DNA from: Campylobacter sp. RM16187
GTDB lineage: Bacteria; Campylobacterota; Campylobacteria; Campylobacterales; Campylobacteraceae
Direction of reading: 5' to 3'
DNA: 64,000 nt
Assembly (NCBI RefSeq): GCF_025319965.1
Contig: NZ_CP012549.1
Location: 1,550,001-1,614,000, forward strand
Shown here: in pieces, positions 25,862-34,784 of the stretch
How positions within the stretch are numbered: position 1 is the first letter of the stretch
Layout: each line of letters opens with the position of its first letter
Translations under genes and position numbers: made by a program
The notes under the pieces: model-generated
What the model was told of the DNA's origin: nothing
The model's input: only the letters and a program-made list of their open reading frames with translations
Databases searched by the model: none

Positions 25862-26971
25862 CTAAGCAAACTCTCTATCGATAACGATAAAAATTTTATA
25901 TCCCGGAAACTGCTCTGCAACGAGACTCTCCATCTTACTTCTAAGCTCGTCTAAATTTCTCTCTTTAAAGCTAACTACAACGTCAAATCTAACCGTTTTT
26001 TTGGCGGTATTTATAAAAAATGCGTGCAAATTCAGTATGCTTTTAAACTCGCTTAGCAAGTTTTTCACGCACTCTTTTGTGTCGTTTTGCCCTAAATTTA
26101 CGCTATAAATTCCAAAGACAAGATAGATTCTATATTTGCGGTAAATTTCTATCTGAAGCTCGTTTAGTCGCTGAGAAATTTCTGAAATTTTCATGTGTTC
26201 ATCAACTTCAACGTTTATCGAACCCACATAGCGCTCAACGCCGTAGTTGTGAAGGATGAGATCATACGCATCAAGCACTATCTCGCACTCTTTAACTGCT
26301 TTATAAATTTCATCGCTTACCTCTTTTTCCACTCGCCCGCCGATAATCCTATCAAAGGTCTCTTTGATCAAAATCACGCCGTTATAGATGATAAAAAGCG
26401 AAGCCAAGGCTCCCGCATAGCCGTCAACTTGGATATTTGCAAAGTATGAAAGACCTGCGCTAACAAGTATCACGCAAGATATTATGGCGTCTCCTAAGGC
26501 TTCCTGTCCAACTGCTTTTAAGGCTATGGACTTGGTTAAATTTCCCATCTTTTTATAGTAAAACGCTATGGCAAATTTTACAAATATAGCGATGAAAAGT
26601 ATGGTTAAAAGAGCCGGAGTAAATGTCGTGGTAACGGGCTCTATGATGTTTTCTATCGAGGTTTTTAAAAACTCAAAACCAAGCATTAAAACTATGATAG
26701 AAACTATAAGCCCTCCGATATATTCAACCCTTCCGTAGCCGTATGGATGGCTCTCGTCAGGTAACTTTTGAGCAAGCTTTGAGCCAAAAATCGTTATCAA
26801 ACTTGAAAATGCATCACTTAGGTTATTTACCGCATCAGAGATGATGGCGACCGAATTTGAAGCAAGAGCTATAAAAATTTTAATGCTTGCTAAGATCACA
26901 TTTGTCACTATCCCGATAAACGCTGTTTTTATTATCTTTTTTTCGCGCTCGCCGTCTTTAAATTGCATCAT
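25862..26971 (-). CDS. Cation diffusion facilitator family transporter
   Basis: A 369-residue CDF protein. Six membrane segments are expected in the first 220 residues, including IISDAVNNLSDAFSSLITIFGS (TM2 metal site) and the HPYGYGRVEYIGG loop. A C-terminal cytoplasmic metallochaperone-like domain of about 140 residues follows. CDF proteins export Zn, Mn, Fe or Co by proton antiport. The TM5 position normally HxxxD or DxxxD reads EALGD, so metal specificity cannot be assigned. It is a single gene convergent with the ABC operon, with AAGAAG before its first ATG. Confidence 0.88.
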   Translation of the reverse strand: MMQFKDGEREKKIIKTAFIGIVTNVILASIKIFIALASNSVAIISDAVNNLSDAFSSLITIFGSKLAQKLPDESHPYGYGRVEYIGGLIVSIIVLMLGFEFLKTSIENIIEPVTTTFTPALLTILFIAIFVKFAIAFYYKKMGNLTKSIALKAVGQEALGDAIISCVILVSAGLSYFANIQVDGYAGALASLFIIYNGVILIKETFDRIIGGRVEKEVSDEIYKAVKECEIVLDAYDLILHNYGVERYVGSINVEVDEHMKISEISQRLNELQIEIYRKYRIYLVFGIYSVNLGQNDTKECVKNLLSEFKSILNLHAFFINTAKKTVRFDVVVSFKERNLDELRSKMESLVAEQFPGYKIFIVIDREFA

Positions 26972-27043
26972 TTTAGACTTCTTTTTATTAAGATTTTCGC
27001 CATTTTATCATATTTTTTAGCCTTTTTAGAGACTTGCTTTTAC

Positions 27044-27072
27044 TTGACAACAAAGCAAATTTTCTATAAAAT
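27044..27072 (+). promoter_or_regulatory. Sigma-70 promoter for rho
   Basis: TTGACA, a 17-base spacer and TAAAAT give a near-consensus promoter 71 bases before the rho start. A full -35 is unusual in this AT-rich genome. Confidence 0.7.
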
Positions 27073-27143
27073 ACGAACTTCAAAGAACTTCTTTTGAAAC
27101 TTTATTTTTCTACTATTTTATCCAGTAAATTTAAAGAGGACTA

Positions 27144-28487
27144 ATGGAAAACATCAATCAATCTGCGCAAGCAAATTCAGAGGCGCAAAAAACGACAAAA
27201 AAACATCAAAACACACGAACTCACATCCCTGTTGACGGACATAAAATCGAAGAACTTCGCACACTAAGCCTAGAAGAACTTGTACAGATAGCAAACGGCG
27301 TAGGTGTGGAAAACCCGCGCGAATTTCGCAGACAAGATTTGATATTTGAAATTTTAAAAACACAGACCAAGCAAGGCGGCTTCATCCTATTTACGGGAAT
27401 TTTGGAGATCACAAACGAGGGTTATGGATTTTTACGCTCGGTCGATGCAAATTTAAGCGACAGCTCTAACGATGCTTACGTTTCAAACTCTCAAATTCGC
27501 AAATTTGCCCTTCGTGTGGGCGACATCGTAACCGGTCAAGTTAGAGAACCGAAAGATCAAGAAAAGTACTACGCTCTGCTTAAAATCGAAGCGGTTAACT
27601 ACATGCCTTTAGCAGAAGCTAAAGAAAGACCTCTGTTTGATAACTTAACTCCGCTGTTTCCTACGCAAAAGCTTCATCTTGAGTATGACGCGATGAAGCT
27701 TACGGGCCGCGTGCTTGATCTCTTTACTCCTATCGGAAAGGGACAGCGCGGGCTTATAGTCGCGCCTCCAAGAAGCGGTAAAACAGAGCTTATGAAAGAG
27801 CTTGCTCACGGTATCGCAAGAAATCATCCCGAAGCTCACCTTATGGTGCTTTTGGTTGATGAGCGCCCTGAAGAGGTTACCGATATGCAGCGCTGCGTGA
27901 AAGGTGAAGTATTTAGCTCGACTTTTGATCTTCCTGCGCTTAATCACGTGCGAGTCGCAGAGCTTGTTATCGAAAAAGCAAAGCGCCTTGTCGAGATGGG
28001 CAAGGACGTCATCATCTTGCTTGATAGCATAACTCGTCTTGCGCGCGCTTACAATACAGTAACTCCGCCAAGCGGCAAAGTGCTAACGGGCGGCGTTGAT
28101 GCAAATGCACTTCATAAGCCAAAACGCTTTTTCGGAGCGGCTAGAAATATCGAAGACGGTGGAAGCTTGACTATCGTCGCAACAGCGCTTATCGACACGG
28201 GCTCAAGGATGGATGAAGTTATATTTGAGGAGTTTAAAGGCACTGGAAATAGCGAGATCGTGCTTGATCGCAACATCTCAGACCGCAGAATTTATCCGGC
28301 TATCAACATCCTAAAATCAGGCACAAGAAAAGAAGAGCTTCTTCAAAAGCCTGACGAACTTCAAAAAATTTGGGCTATACGCTCTGCGATCGCTTCGATG
28401 GATGATGTTGAAGCGCTTAAATTCCTATATGCAAAGATGCTTAAAACAAAAGACAACAACGAGCTGTTATCGATACTAAATGATTAA
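27144..28487 (+). CDS. rho: Transcription termination factor Rho
   Basis: A 447-residue hexameric RNA helicase. An N-terminal lysine/threonine-rich stretch (about 1-30) precedes the Rho N-domain ([26 protein letters not shown]) and the cold-shock-like RNA-binding fold with [11 protein letters not shown]. The ATPase core has Walker [11 protein letters not shown], Walker [17 protein letters not shown] and the Q-loop region [12 protein letters not shown]. It ends transcripts at unstructured C-rich sites. It is single, with its own promoter and a strong terminator. Confidence 0.96.
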   Translation: MENINQSAQANSEAQKTTKKHQNTRTHIPVDGHKIEELRTLSLEELVQIANGVGVENPREFRRQDLIFEILKTQTKQGGFILFTGILEITNEGYGFLRSVDANLSDSSNDAYVSNSQIRKFALRVGDIVTGQVREPKDQEKYYALLKIEAVNYMPLAEAKERPLFDNLTPLFPTQKLHLEYDAMKLTGRVLDLFTPIGKGQRGLIVAPPRSGKTELMKELAHGIARNHPEAHLMVLLVDERPEEVTDMQRCVKGEVFSSTFDLPALNHVRVAELVIEKAKRLVEMGKDVIILLDSITRLARAYNTVTPPSGKVLTGGVDANALHKPKRFFGAARNIEDGGSLTIVATALIDTGSRMDEVIFEEFKGTGNSEIVLDRNISDRRIYPAINILKSGTRKEELLQKPDELQKIWAIRSAIASMDDVEALKFLYAKMLKTKDNNELLSILND

Positions 28488-28519
28488 AATTTGAGCCTTA
28501 AAAGCTCAAATTTTAGCTT
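28486..28519. terminator. Bidirectional terminator between rho and dnaX
   Basis: A perfect 11-bp inverted repeat (AAAATTTGAGC, 28486-28496; GCTCAAATTTT, 28504-28514) with a 7-base loop overlaps the rho stop codon. T-rich sequence lies on both sides, so it can serve both converging genes. Confidence 0.85.
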
Positions 28520-28528
28520 TATTCTTCA

Positions 28529-30346
28529 CTAACCTAAACTTAAAATTTCAGGCTCACCAAAAAGCCTATTTGCCTCTTTTAAGATGGCTTGATTTTTAGC
28601 GTTTTGTAGCTCTTCGGGCGATTTTGACTCACTAGCTTCAGATTTGATAGCAGCAGTTTCGCCTATCTTAACTTTTACTTCGGGAATTTCACTTGGCTTA
28701 CTTGCTTCCTTGCTTTGCTCCTCTATCTTTTCAAGTTCCATATCAAGCAAAGCCATATCATCAACCACTATGCCCGAATCCGTTTGAAATTTAAGCGAAT
28801 AAGCAGTCGCAAAATCCTCGGTATTATCTCTTTTATCACCAAGATACGGCTTAAAATTTGACTGAGCTTCTTGGTTTGGCTCGGTTAAGTTTGAATTTTG
28901 CTCTACGTCGGGCTTGGTCTCAGCTTGAACACTCTCATCTAAATTTTGGTCGTTTTTATCATCTTGTTTAGGCTGAGCTTCTTTTGGAGCGATCTTGATC
29001 TTTGCCTCTGAGCCAAAATTTGCACGCAAAATTTCCATTATCACTTTTGAGCTTGAGCGTAATTTTTCCTGATTTGATCCGCTTGCGTTTGAAGAAAGGC
29101 TAAGGCAGTTATCTTTAAACTCCAAAAATTCTATGCACTCTTTAAAGCACTCTCCAAGCGTATAATCCCTATCGTAAATTTTATCCAAAAATAGCTCATA
29201 CGGGCTTTTTGCCACTACTTTAGCAGGTGTATTTACCTGAGCTTTTTGAGGCTGTTTAGCAGTAGGCGCGGTTAAATTTAAGCCCTGCTCTTTTATCTCA
29301 AAATTTCCTATCATGTCGTCAATCGGCTTTAAATTTATCGCTTCCATCATCATAAAAAGCATGATACTAAGCACGAAGCCATTATCGCTACTTACGCTTA
29401 GCATGCCTTTGGCTTCGGATAAAATTCTAAAAAATCTCTCGTATAAAAGCAGCGAATACTTACTGCTTCCTCCAAGGAAATTCTCTTTTAAATTTGCTAT
29501 CAGCTCATCGATTATCATCTCGCCGTCATAGCTTTCAAGCTCGCTTACAAGCCTGCTCATCGCAGCTCTATCGCCACTCATCACAACTTGCATTATCTCT
29601 TCGATGCGTGCAGGATCTAAGAGCCCAAGCATATCGGCAACCACGCTTTGAGTGATCTTTGCATGCGAATACACAATGGCTTGATCAAGCAAAGTAAGCG
29701 TATCCCTAAGTGAGCCCGAGCCGCTACGAGCGAGAATTTCGACAGCCTCGCTCTCATACTCCACACCCTCTTTGCTCAGGATGTATTCAAGGTGTTTGAT
29801 TATATTTTGTTTTGAAATTTGCTTAAATCTAAAATGCTGAGTGCGCGAAAGCACTGTGGCAGGAAGCTTTAGCGGATCGGTTGTCGCAAGGATAAATTTC
29901 ACATAACTAGGAGGCTCTTCAAGCGTCTTTAAGAGCGCGTTAAACGCTTCTTTTGTAAGCATATGAACCTCATCGATGATAAAAATTTTAAACCTTGCTG
30001 AGGCAGGAGCGTATTTGGTCTGCTCGATAAGCTCTCTTATATCATCGATCTTTCGGTGGCTTGCTGCGTCCATCTCGATGATGTCGATGTGGCGAGATTC
30101 GTTTGCCATCTCGCAATGCACGCACTTTTCGCAAGGCTTTGCGGTAGGTCCATGCTCGCACACTAAGGCTTTTGAGAAGATTCTAGCGCTTGAGGTTTTA
30201 CCGCTTCCGCGAAGCCCGGAGAAGAGATACGCATGAGTTAGGCGATTTTCGCTAAGTGCATGAGTTAGGCTTTTGCTTACTGATTCTTGTCCGATTAGCT
30301 CATCGAAATTTCGCGGGCGATATCTAAGTGCGAGTGCTTGCAACAC
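28529..30346 (-). CDS. dnaX: DNA polymerase III subunits gamma and tau
   Basis: A 605-residue clamp-loader ATPase. It shows YRPRNFDELIGQE, Walker A FSGLRGSGKTSSARIF, a four-cysteine zinc site CEHGPTAKPCEKCVHC, Walker B FIIDEVHML and sensor LATTDPLKLPATVLSR. Domain III lies at about 240-350. The C-terminal 200 residues are acidic and low in complexity and end with a short conserved segment NRLFGEPEILSLG. No convincing slippery heptamer was seen, so a separate gamma form is not supported. The start is GTG at 30346 after AAGGAAAA; the adjacent TTG is an alternative. Confidence 0.94.
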   Translation of the reverse strand: MLQALALRYRPRNFDELIGQESVSKSLTHALSENRLTHAYLFSGLRGSGKTSSARIFSKALVCEHGPTAKPCEKCVHCEMANESRHIDIIEMDAASHRKIDDIRELIEQTKYAPASARFKIFIIDEVHMLTKEAFNALLKTLEEPPSYVKFILATTDPLKLPATVLSRTQHFRFKQISKQNIIKHLEYILSKEGVEYESEAVEILARSGSGSLRDTLTLLDQAIVYSHAKITQSVVADMLGLLDPARIEEIMQVVMSGDRAAMSRLVSELESYDGEMIIDELIANLKENFLGGSSKYSLLLYERFFRILSEAKGMLSVSSDNGFVLSIMLFMMMEAINLKPIDDMIGNFEIKEQGLNLTAPTAKQPQKAQVNTPAKVVAKSPYELFLDKIYDRDYTLGECFKECIEFLEFKDNCLSLSSNASGSNQEKLRSSSKVIMEILRANFGSEAKIKIAPKEAQPKQDDKNDQNLDESVQAETKPDVEQNSNLTEPNQEAQSNFKPYLGDKRDNTEDFATAYSLKFQTDSGIVVDDMALLDMELEKIEEQSKEASKPSEIPEVKVKIGETAAIKSEASESKSPEELQNAKNQAILKEANRLFGEPEILSLG

Positions 30347-30453
30347 AAATTTTCCTTATTTTTAAATTTCTAGATTGTAGCCGTTTTTGTATAAATTTTT
30401 AATATAGTGAAATTTTTGGATATAATCGCAAAAATTTTAAAAATAGGAAAAAA

Positions 30454-30564
30454 ATGAAGAAAATTATACTTCTATCGATGATATTTTTGGCAGGATTTTT
30501 ACTAAACGGATGCGAAAGAAACGACTATCAACACCCGCTTCACAGATCAACTAAAAACAGGTAA
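30454..30564 (+). CDS. Tiny lipoprotein (36 residues)
   Basis: A short open frame of 36 codons with ATAGGAAAAAA ahead of the ATG. The product begins with a lysine pair and a hydrophobic segment ending LLNGC, a plausible lipobox (the asparagine at -2 is not ideal), then a short polar tail CERNDYQHPLHR. It would be a lipidated peptide of about 17 residues. It resembles in size the LptM/YifL-type small lipoproteins, but the typical GLKGPL motif is absent. It lies between dnaX and nusA with its own TATAAT-like sequence at 30420. Function unknown. Confidence 0.6.
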   Translation: MKKIILLSMIFLAGFLLNGCERNDYQHPLHRSTKNR

Positions 30565-30573
30565 ATTTTAGCG

Positions 30574-30599
30574 GCAAGGAGGTCTTAAACCCGCCTTGC
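30574..30599. terminator. Hairpin between the tiny lipoprotein gene and nusA
   Basis: GCAAGG pairs with CCTTGC around an inner GGT/ACC, and a 14-base palindrome GGCTAAATTTAGCC follows at 30604-30617, overlapping the nusA stop. No T-run follows on either strand, so terminator function is tentative. Confidence 0.4.
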
Positions 30600-30616
30600 T
30601 AAAGGCTAAATTTAGC

Positions 30617-31723
30617 CTACAGATCTCCAAAGAGAGCTTTAAGATCTTTCATGCTCTCTTCTTTTTCTTCGCTTGCTTTCACGCTACCAAGCTCGACAAG
30701 CTCGATTTCAAATCCGCTGAGCATGCTTGCAAGACGTATGTTTATACCGCTTTTGCCTATGGCTTTGCTCTTTTGCTCGCTTGCGATAGTTACGACCGCT
30801 TTTTTCTCATCGACGATCTTAACCGCACTTATGATAGCAGGCGACATCGCGCGAGTTATAAGGATGGTTGGCTCACTTGAAAACTCTATCGCATCGATAT
30901 TTTCTCCGTTTAGCTCTTTTGTGACGGCATTTATACGCACACCTTTTGTGCCGACTGTTGCACCAACAGGATCTACATTTGGAGTGGTTGAGATAAGTGC
31001 GACTTTAGCTCTTTCGCCGGGAATTCTAGCGCTTGCGGCAATCAGCACAAGACCATCTTTAATCTCCGGAACTTCAGCCTTTAAGAGAGCTTCTAAAAAT
31101 TTCGGAGAGGTTCTGCTAAGCTCAACCCTAATGCCTTGAGATTTGTCTATATATACGCTTTTAATGACTGCTTTTACAACGTTTCCGACTCTAAATTTCT
31201 CGCCTTTTATGCGGTTTTTACGCGGCATAACGGCACGAATTTCATCTATCTCTATAAAGGTATTTTCCTCACTATCTACGCGAGTAACGGTGCCAAACAC
31301 CATTTGCCCGATCATGTCTTGATATTTTTGAAAGATTTTTTCTTCCATAAGTCGCTGTATATGATACTCAAGCTCTTTGTGAAGGGTTTGAGCCGCTGTT
31401 CTTCCTAGATTATCAGTGCTTAGCTCATAAGTAAGCTCGTCTCCTACTTCAACTCCGCTATCTATCTTTTTAGCTTCACTCAGACTTAAAAAGTGCTCAT
31501 TATCCTCTTGTAATCTCTCATCATCATTGGCTACTATTGTTATTTTTTGGTAAAGGCGAAGCGAGCGACTTGCGCTATCTATAACAACATCGTATTCGTA
31601 ATTTTCGCCATAAACACGCTTGGCGGTATTTATAAGAGCTCTTATAACACGCTCTTTTACGTCTTCTATCTCTAAGCCTTTTTCATTTGCTATTGATTCT
31701 ATAATATCTGCTATCTTTTCCAC
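30617..31723 (-). CDS. nusA: Transcription elongation/termination factor NusA
   Basis: A 368-residue protein with the RNA-polymerase-binding N-terminal domain (about 1-130), an S1 domain (about 132-200, MVFGTVTRVDSEENTFIEID) and two KH domains with VGTKGVRINAVTKELNGENID and AIGKSGINIRLASML. The acidic repeats found at the C-terminus of the 495-residue E. coli protein are absent, as is usual in this phylum. The start is GTG at 31723, three bases after GGAGAG. The divergent gap to the HP0268-like gene holds both promoters. Confidence 0.95.
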   Translation of the reverse strand: MEKIADIIESIANEKGLEIEDVKERVIRALINTAKRVYGENYEYDVVIDSASRSLRLYQKITIVANDDERLQEDNEHFLSLSEAKKIDSGVEVGDELTYELSTDNLGRTAAQTLHKELEYHIQRLMEEKIFQKYQDMIGQMVFGTVTRVDSEENTFIEIDEIRAVMPRKNRIKGEKFRVGNVVKAVIKSVYIDKSQGIRVELSRTSPKFLEALLKAEVPEIKDGLVLIAASARIPGERAKVALISTTPNVDPVGATVGTKGVRINAVTKELNGENIDAIEFSSEPTILITRAMSPAIISAVKIVDEKKAVVTIASEQKSKAIGKSGINIRLASMLSGFEIELVELGSVKASEEKEESMKDLKALFGDL

Positions 31724-31868
31724 TATCTCTCCAAATAATAAATTTCACGGGATTTTATCTGTGTAGATTTGTATTATATAAAATATATACTTTTAATAAG
31801 TTTAATACCCATTTTATGATATTTTTGATATATTAATAGATTACGAAACAGAACTTGAAGGATAAAAG

Positions 31869-32111
31869 ATGGAGCTAAAACTAGCTAGAAACGAGATTGA
31901 CGCGAAACCAAAGACAATCTCGCTTGATAAGATCGAAGCCGCAGTTTCCAAAGATGGACAGAAAATTTTTTATTTCGACAAAGACAATAGCCACAAACAG
32001 CTAATCGCTTTAATCGAGCACTTCGAAGAAAAAGGACTAAGCGTATATCACAGAACCGTCAAATACGGACTTGATGAGAACGACTACATGTATGAGGTTC
32101 ATATTCTTTGA
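31869..32111 (+). CDS. HP0268-family small protein (putative nuclease)
   Basis: An 80-residue protein matching the Helicobacter pylori HP0268 type: [18 protein letters not shown] at the N-terminus, [13 protein letters not shown], and a terminal [14 protein letters not shown]0268 has been reported as a small nicking endonuclease/RNase with a Smr-like fold; that activity is extrapolated here. AAGGATAAAAG precedes the ATG. It overlaps miaB by 4 bases, suggesting a conserved link with tRNA modification. Confidence 0.8.
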   Translation: MELKLARNEIDAKPKTISLDKIEAAVSKDGQKIFYFDKDNSHKQLIALIEHFEEKGLSVYHRTVKYGLDENDYMYEVHIL

Positions 32112-33421
32112 GTAACGCTACGCAAAAAAAGCTCTTCATACAAACCTTAGGTTGTGCGATGAACGTGCGAGATAGTGAGCATATCATCGCAGAACTTAAG
32201 CAAAAAGAGGACTATGAGCTAACCGACAAGATGGAGGATGCCGATCTCATCCTTATAAACACCTGCTCGGTTCGCGAAAAGCCCGTTCATAAGCTATTTA
32301 GCGAGGTAGGTAGCTTTGAAAAAGTTAAAAAAAGCGGAGCTAAGATCGGAGTGTGCGGTTGCACTGCAAGCCATCTTGGAAGTGAAATTTTTAAGCGCGC
32401 GCCGTACGTAGACTTCGTTTTGGGCGCAAGAAACGTAAGTAAAATTTCACAAGCCGTAAATACCCCAAAATTTATAAGCACAGACATAAATCACGACGAG
32501 AGCGAATATGCCTTTGGAGAATTTAGAAGCTCACCGTATAAATCACACATAAACATCTCCATAGGTTGTGATAAGAAGTGCACCTATTGTATCGTGCCAC
32601 ACACCAGAGGCGATGAGATCTCAATCCCTGCAAATTTGATTTTAAACGAAGTTAAAAAGGCTGCAGACGCGGGTGCTAAAGAGATATTTTTACTGGGACA
32701 AAATGTAAACAACTACGGCAAGCGCTTTTCAGCCTCGCATGAGAAAATGGATTTTAGCGATCTGCTGGTTAAGATTAGCGAAGTAAACGGAGTTGAGAGA
32801 ATTCGATTTACCAGCCCTCACCCGCTTCATATGGATGATAAATTTTTAGAAGTTTTTGTAAATAATCCCAAAATTTGCAAATCAATGCACATGCCGCTTC
32901 AAAGTGGTAACACAAAAGTCCTTCGAGAGATGAAGCGAGGATATACGAAAGAGTGGTTTTTAGACCGTGCGCTTAAACTTCGCTCAATGTGTCCTGATGT
33001 AAGCATAAGCACCGATATTATCGTGGCTTTCCCCGGTGAAACGGACGCTGAATTTGAAGATACGATGGACGTACTAGAGCAAGTTAGATTTGAGCAAATT
33101 TTTAGCTTTAAATACTCCCCTCGCCCTCTTACAAAGGCAGCAGAGTTTACAAATCAAATTCCAGACAACATCGCCTCAGCAAGGCTTACAAGGCTTCAAA
33201 GCAGACACAATGAAATTTTAGATGAGATAACCACATCTCAAAAAGATAAAATTTTAGAAGTTTATTTTGAAGAGCTAAGGGCAAATGGCGCAGTTGCCGG
33301 AAGAAGCTTTAATAACTTCTTAGTTCAAGTAGAGGGTAGCGAAGAACTGCTTGGCAAAACACTAAAAGTAAAAATCACAAATCCAAAAAGAATGGTTCTT
33401 TATGGCGAGTTGGTGGGCTAA
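32108..33421 (+). CDS. miaB: tRNA-2-methylthio-N6-dimethylallyladenosine synthase
   Basis: A 437-residue radical-SAM methylthiotransferase that modifies A37 of tRNAs reading U-initial codons. The N-terminal MTTase domain carries [13 protein letters not shown] and [10 protein letters not shown] with cluster cysteines. The radical-SAM site is [16 protein letters not shown], and a TRAM domain forms the C-terminus. It starts at TTG 32108 inside the previous gene; no downstream ATG would keep the first cluster cysteine. It overlaps the acyltransferase gene by 20 bases. Confidence 0.95.
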   Translation: MSNATQKKLFIQTLGCAMNVRDSEHIIAELKQKEDYELTDKMEDADLILINTCSVREKPVHKLFSEVGSFEKVKKSGAKIGVCGCTASHLGSEIFKRAPYVDFVLGARNVSKISQAVNTPKFISTDINHDESEYAFGEFRSSPYKSHINISIGCDKKCTYCIVPHTRGDEISIPANLILNEVKKAADAGAKEIFLLGQNVNNYGKRFSASHEKMDFSDLLVKISEVNGVERIRFTSPHPLHMDDKFLEVFVNNPKICKSMHMPLQSGNTKVLREMKRGYTKEWFLDRALKLRSMCPDVSISTDIIVAFPGETDAEFEDTMDVLEQVRFEQIFSFKYSPRPLTKAAEFTNQIPDNIASARLTRLQSRHNEILDEITTSQKDKILEVYFEELRANGAVAGRSFNNFLVQVEGSEELLGKTLKVKITNPKRMVLYGELVG

Positions 33422-34037
33422 ATTTAAAAGAGCGATTTTTATAAATTTCACCACTTACGCCATATATTTTCTTATTTGGCTCATATTTTTAACCTGCAAA
33501 AAGACCTACTCAAAGACAAATTTAGAAGCTCCCGCTCATGTCGTGCTCTTTTGGCATGGGCGCATAGCCATGATGAGCTTTGCCTACCTGCACTGGTGGG
33601 GCAAATTTAAAAGACACGGCAAGGTGATAATAAGCGATCATAAAGACGGCGAGATCATCGCAAGAGTGATTAAATTTTTTGGCATAGGAACTATCAGGGG
33701 AAGCAGCTCAAAAGGCGGCGCGAAAGCCCTTATAAACGCCTTTAAAGAGATAAAAGCCGGCAATGATGTGATAATCACTCCTGACGGCCCAAGAGGTCCG
33801 CGCCATAGCGTAGCGGACGGAGCTGTCATAATCGCTCAGAAGCAAAATGTAAACATCCAAATTCTAAACTACGAAGCAAGTAAATTTTGGCAGTTTAAAA
33901 GCTGGGATAAGATGATATTGCCAAAGCCGTTTTCAGCTATAAATTTTACTCTTTCGCAGCCTTTTAGCGTAGCAAATTTAAGCCTTGATGAGGCTAAAAA
34001 TTTGATAAAAAAGAAGATGGGTGCTAGCGATGAATAA
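33402..34037 (+). CDS. Lysophospholipid acyltransferase-family protein (DUF374)
   Basis: A 211-residue membrane-associated protein with a hydrophobic N-terminal segment (about 10-30), then [33 protein letters not shown] and [22 protein letters not shown], the DUF374 pattern of LPLAT-like acyltransferases related to LpxL/KdtX-linked proteins. The catalytic HxxxxD arrangement is not classical, so the reaction is uncertain; transfer of an acyl group to a lipid A or phospholipid acceptor is plausible. It overlaps miaB and the next gene. Confidence 0.82.
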   Translation: MASWWAKFKRAIFINFTTYAIYFLIWLIFLTCKKTYSKTNLEAPAHVVLFWHGRIAMMSFAYLHWWGKFKRHGKVIISDHKDGEIIARVIKFFGIGTIRGSSSKGGAKALINAFKEIKAGNDVIITPDGPRGPRHSVADGAVIIAQKQNVNIQILNYEASKFWQFKSWDKMILPKPFSAINFTLSQPFSVANLSLDEAKNLIKKKMGASDE

Positions 34038-34494
34038 TAAATTTTTCATAGTCCTTTTAGCTACCGCTATCATCGTTGGATCTTGGGTGTTTTTTGCGAC
34101 AAACAGCTCATACCAAGAGGCTTTGCAGTCTAAATTTTATTATGAAATCGGAAACTACAAAAAAGCGCATGAATTAGCCCAAAAAGCCTACGAAAAAGAC
34201 ATCTATAACAAGATGGCAAACACGGTGATGAAACAAAGCGAAATCGCTCTAAAATACGCAAGATACATAGAAGAAGCAAATGAATATCTGGAGCAAATTT
34301 TAAAGATAAGCAAGTCTAGCGAGGTTAGCAAGGTGGATACTAACCGCATACGCATAATGTGCGAGATCGTCATAGAAGGATACGACAAATTAAAGCCTTC
34401 AACGCTAACGCCAAAAGATATCCAAGAGGAAGCAAGAGATATGCGAGATAAATTTGTAAAGCTTAAAGAAGAGCTTTTTAAGGACGAAATATGA
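34030..34494 (+). CDS. Conserved hypothetical membrane-anchored protein
   Basis: A 154-residue protein with one N-terminal membrane helix (about 4-22, FFIVLLATAIIVGSWVFFA). A helical, TPR-like periplasmic part follows (FYYEIGNYKKAHELAQKAYEKD and a later coiled stretch). It is probably anchored in the inner membrane by an uncleaved signal. It sits downstream of miaB and the acyltransferase as in C. jejuni. The ATG at 34030 lies in an 8-base overlap. Function is not known. Confidence 0.75.
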   Translation: MNNKFFIVLLATAIIVGSWVFFATNSSYQEALQSKFYYEIGNYKKAHELAQKAYEKDIYNKMANTVMKQSEIALKYARYIEEANEYLEQILKISKSSEVSKVDTNRIRIMCEIVIEGYDKLKPSTLTPKDIQEEARDMRDKFVKLKEELFKDEI

Positions 34495-34718
34495 GATACT
34501 TGGTTTTAGTTGCTTTTTGCATTAGTATGCTTATTGGCGGAGATAAGATTGATTGCTCCAAAAAATACTACTGCTCGCACTTTAAGGATTGTGATGAAGC
34601 GATGAAGTATTTAAAAAAATGCAAAAGCGAAAAGAATGGCGGCAACCAAAAGACAGACGGGGATAATGACGGTGTGCCTTGCGAGAGTCAACATTGTAGC
34701 CACGTCATATTAAGATAA
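34491..34718 (+). CDS. Excalibur calcium-binding domain protein
   Basis: A 75-residue secreted protein: a signal peptide of about 17 residues (LVLVAFCISMLIGG), a CSKKYYCSHFKDCDEAMKYLKKC cysteine region, and the Excalibur motif DGDNDGVPCESQHC, in which a DxDxDG calcium loop is followed by a cysteine. All six later cysteines could form disulfides in the periplasm. It overlaps the previous gene by 4 bases (ATGA). Excalibur domains are usually found in Gram-positive surface proteins and nucleases; here it stands alone. Role unknown. Confidence 0.8.
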   Translation: MRYLVLVAFCISMLIGGDKIDCSKKYYCSHFKDCDEAMKYLKKCKSEKNGGNQKTDGDNDGVPCESQHCSHVILR

Positions 34719-34725
34719 CATCGAT

Positions 34726-34739
34726 TTAATTGCAATTAA
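34726..34739. promoter_or_regulatory. Palindrome upstream of the PilMNO-like operon (operator candidate)
   Basis: TTAATTGCAATTAA is a perfect 14-base palindrome centred on TTGCAA. It ends 26 bases before a TATAAA (34766-34771), so it would cover or adjoin the -35 region. A dimeric regulator could bind here; none is identified. Confidence 0.35.
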
Positions 34740-34784
34740 TGCCAATTTTAGGTAAGATAAAACACTATAAATTTTAGGAGAATT

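Noticed and set aside
28529-30346. Programmed frameshift in dnaX producing a short gamma subunit
   Set aside because: Only short A-runs (such as CAAAAAGC) occur near the domain III border, with no strong heptamer and no convincing stimulatory structure.
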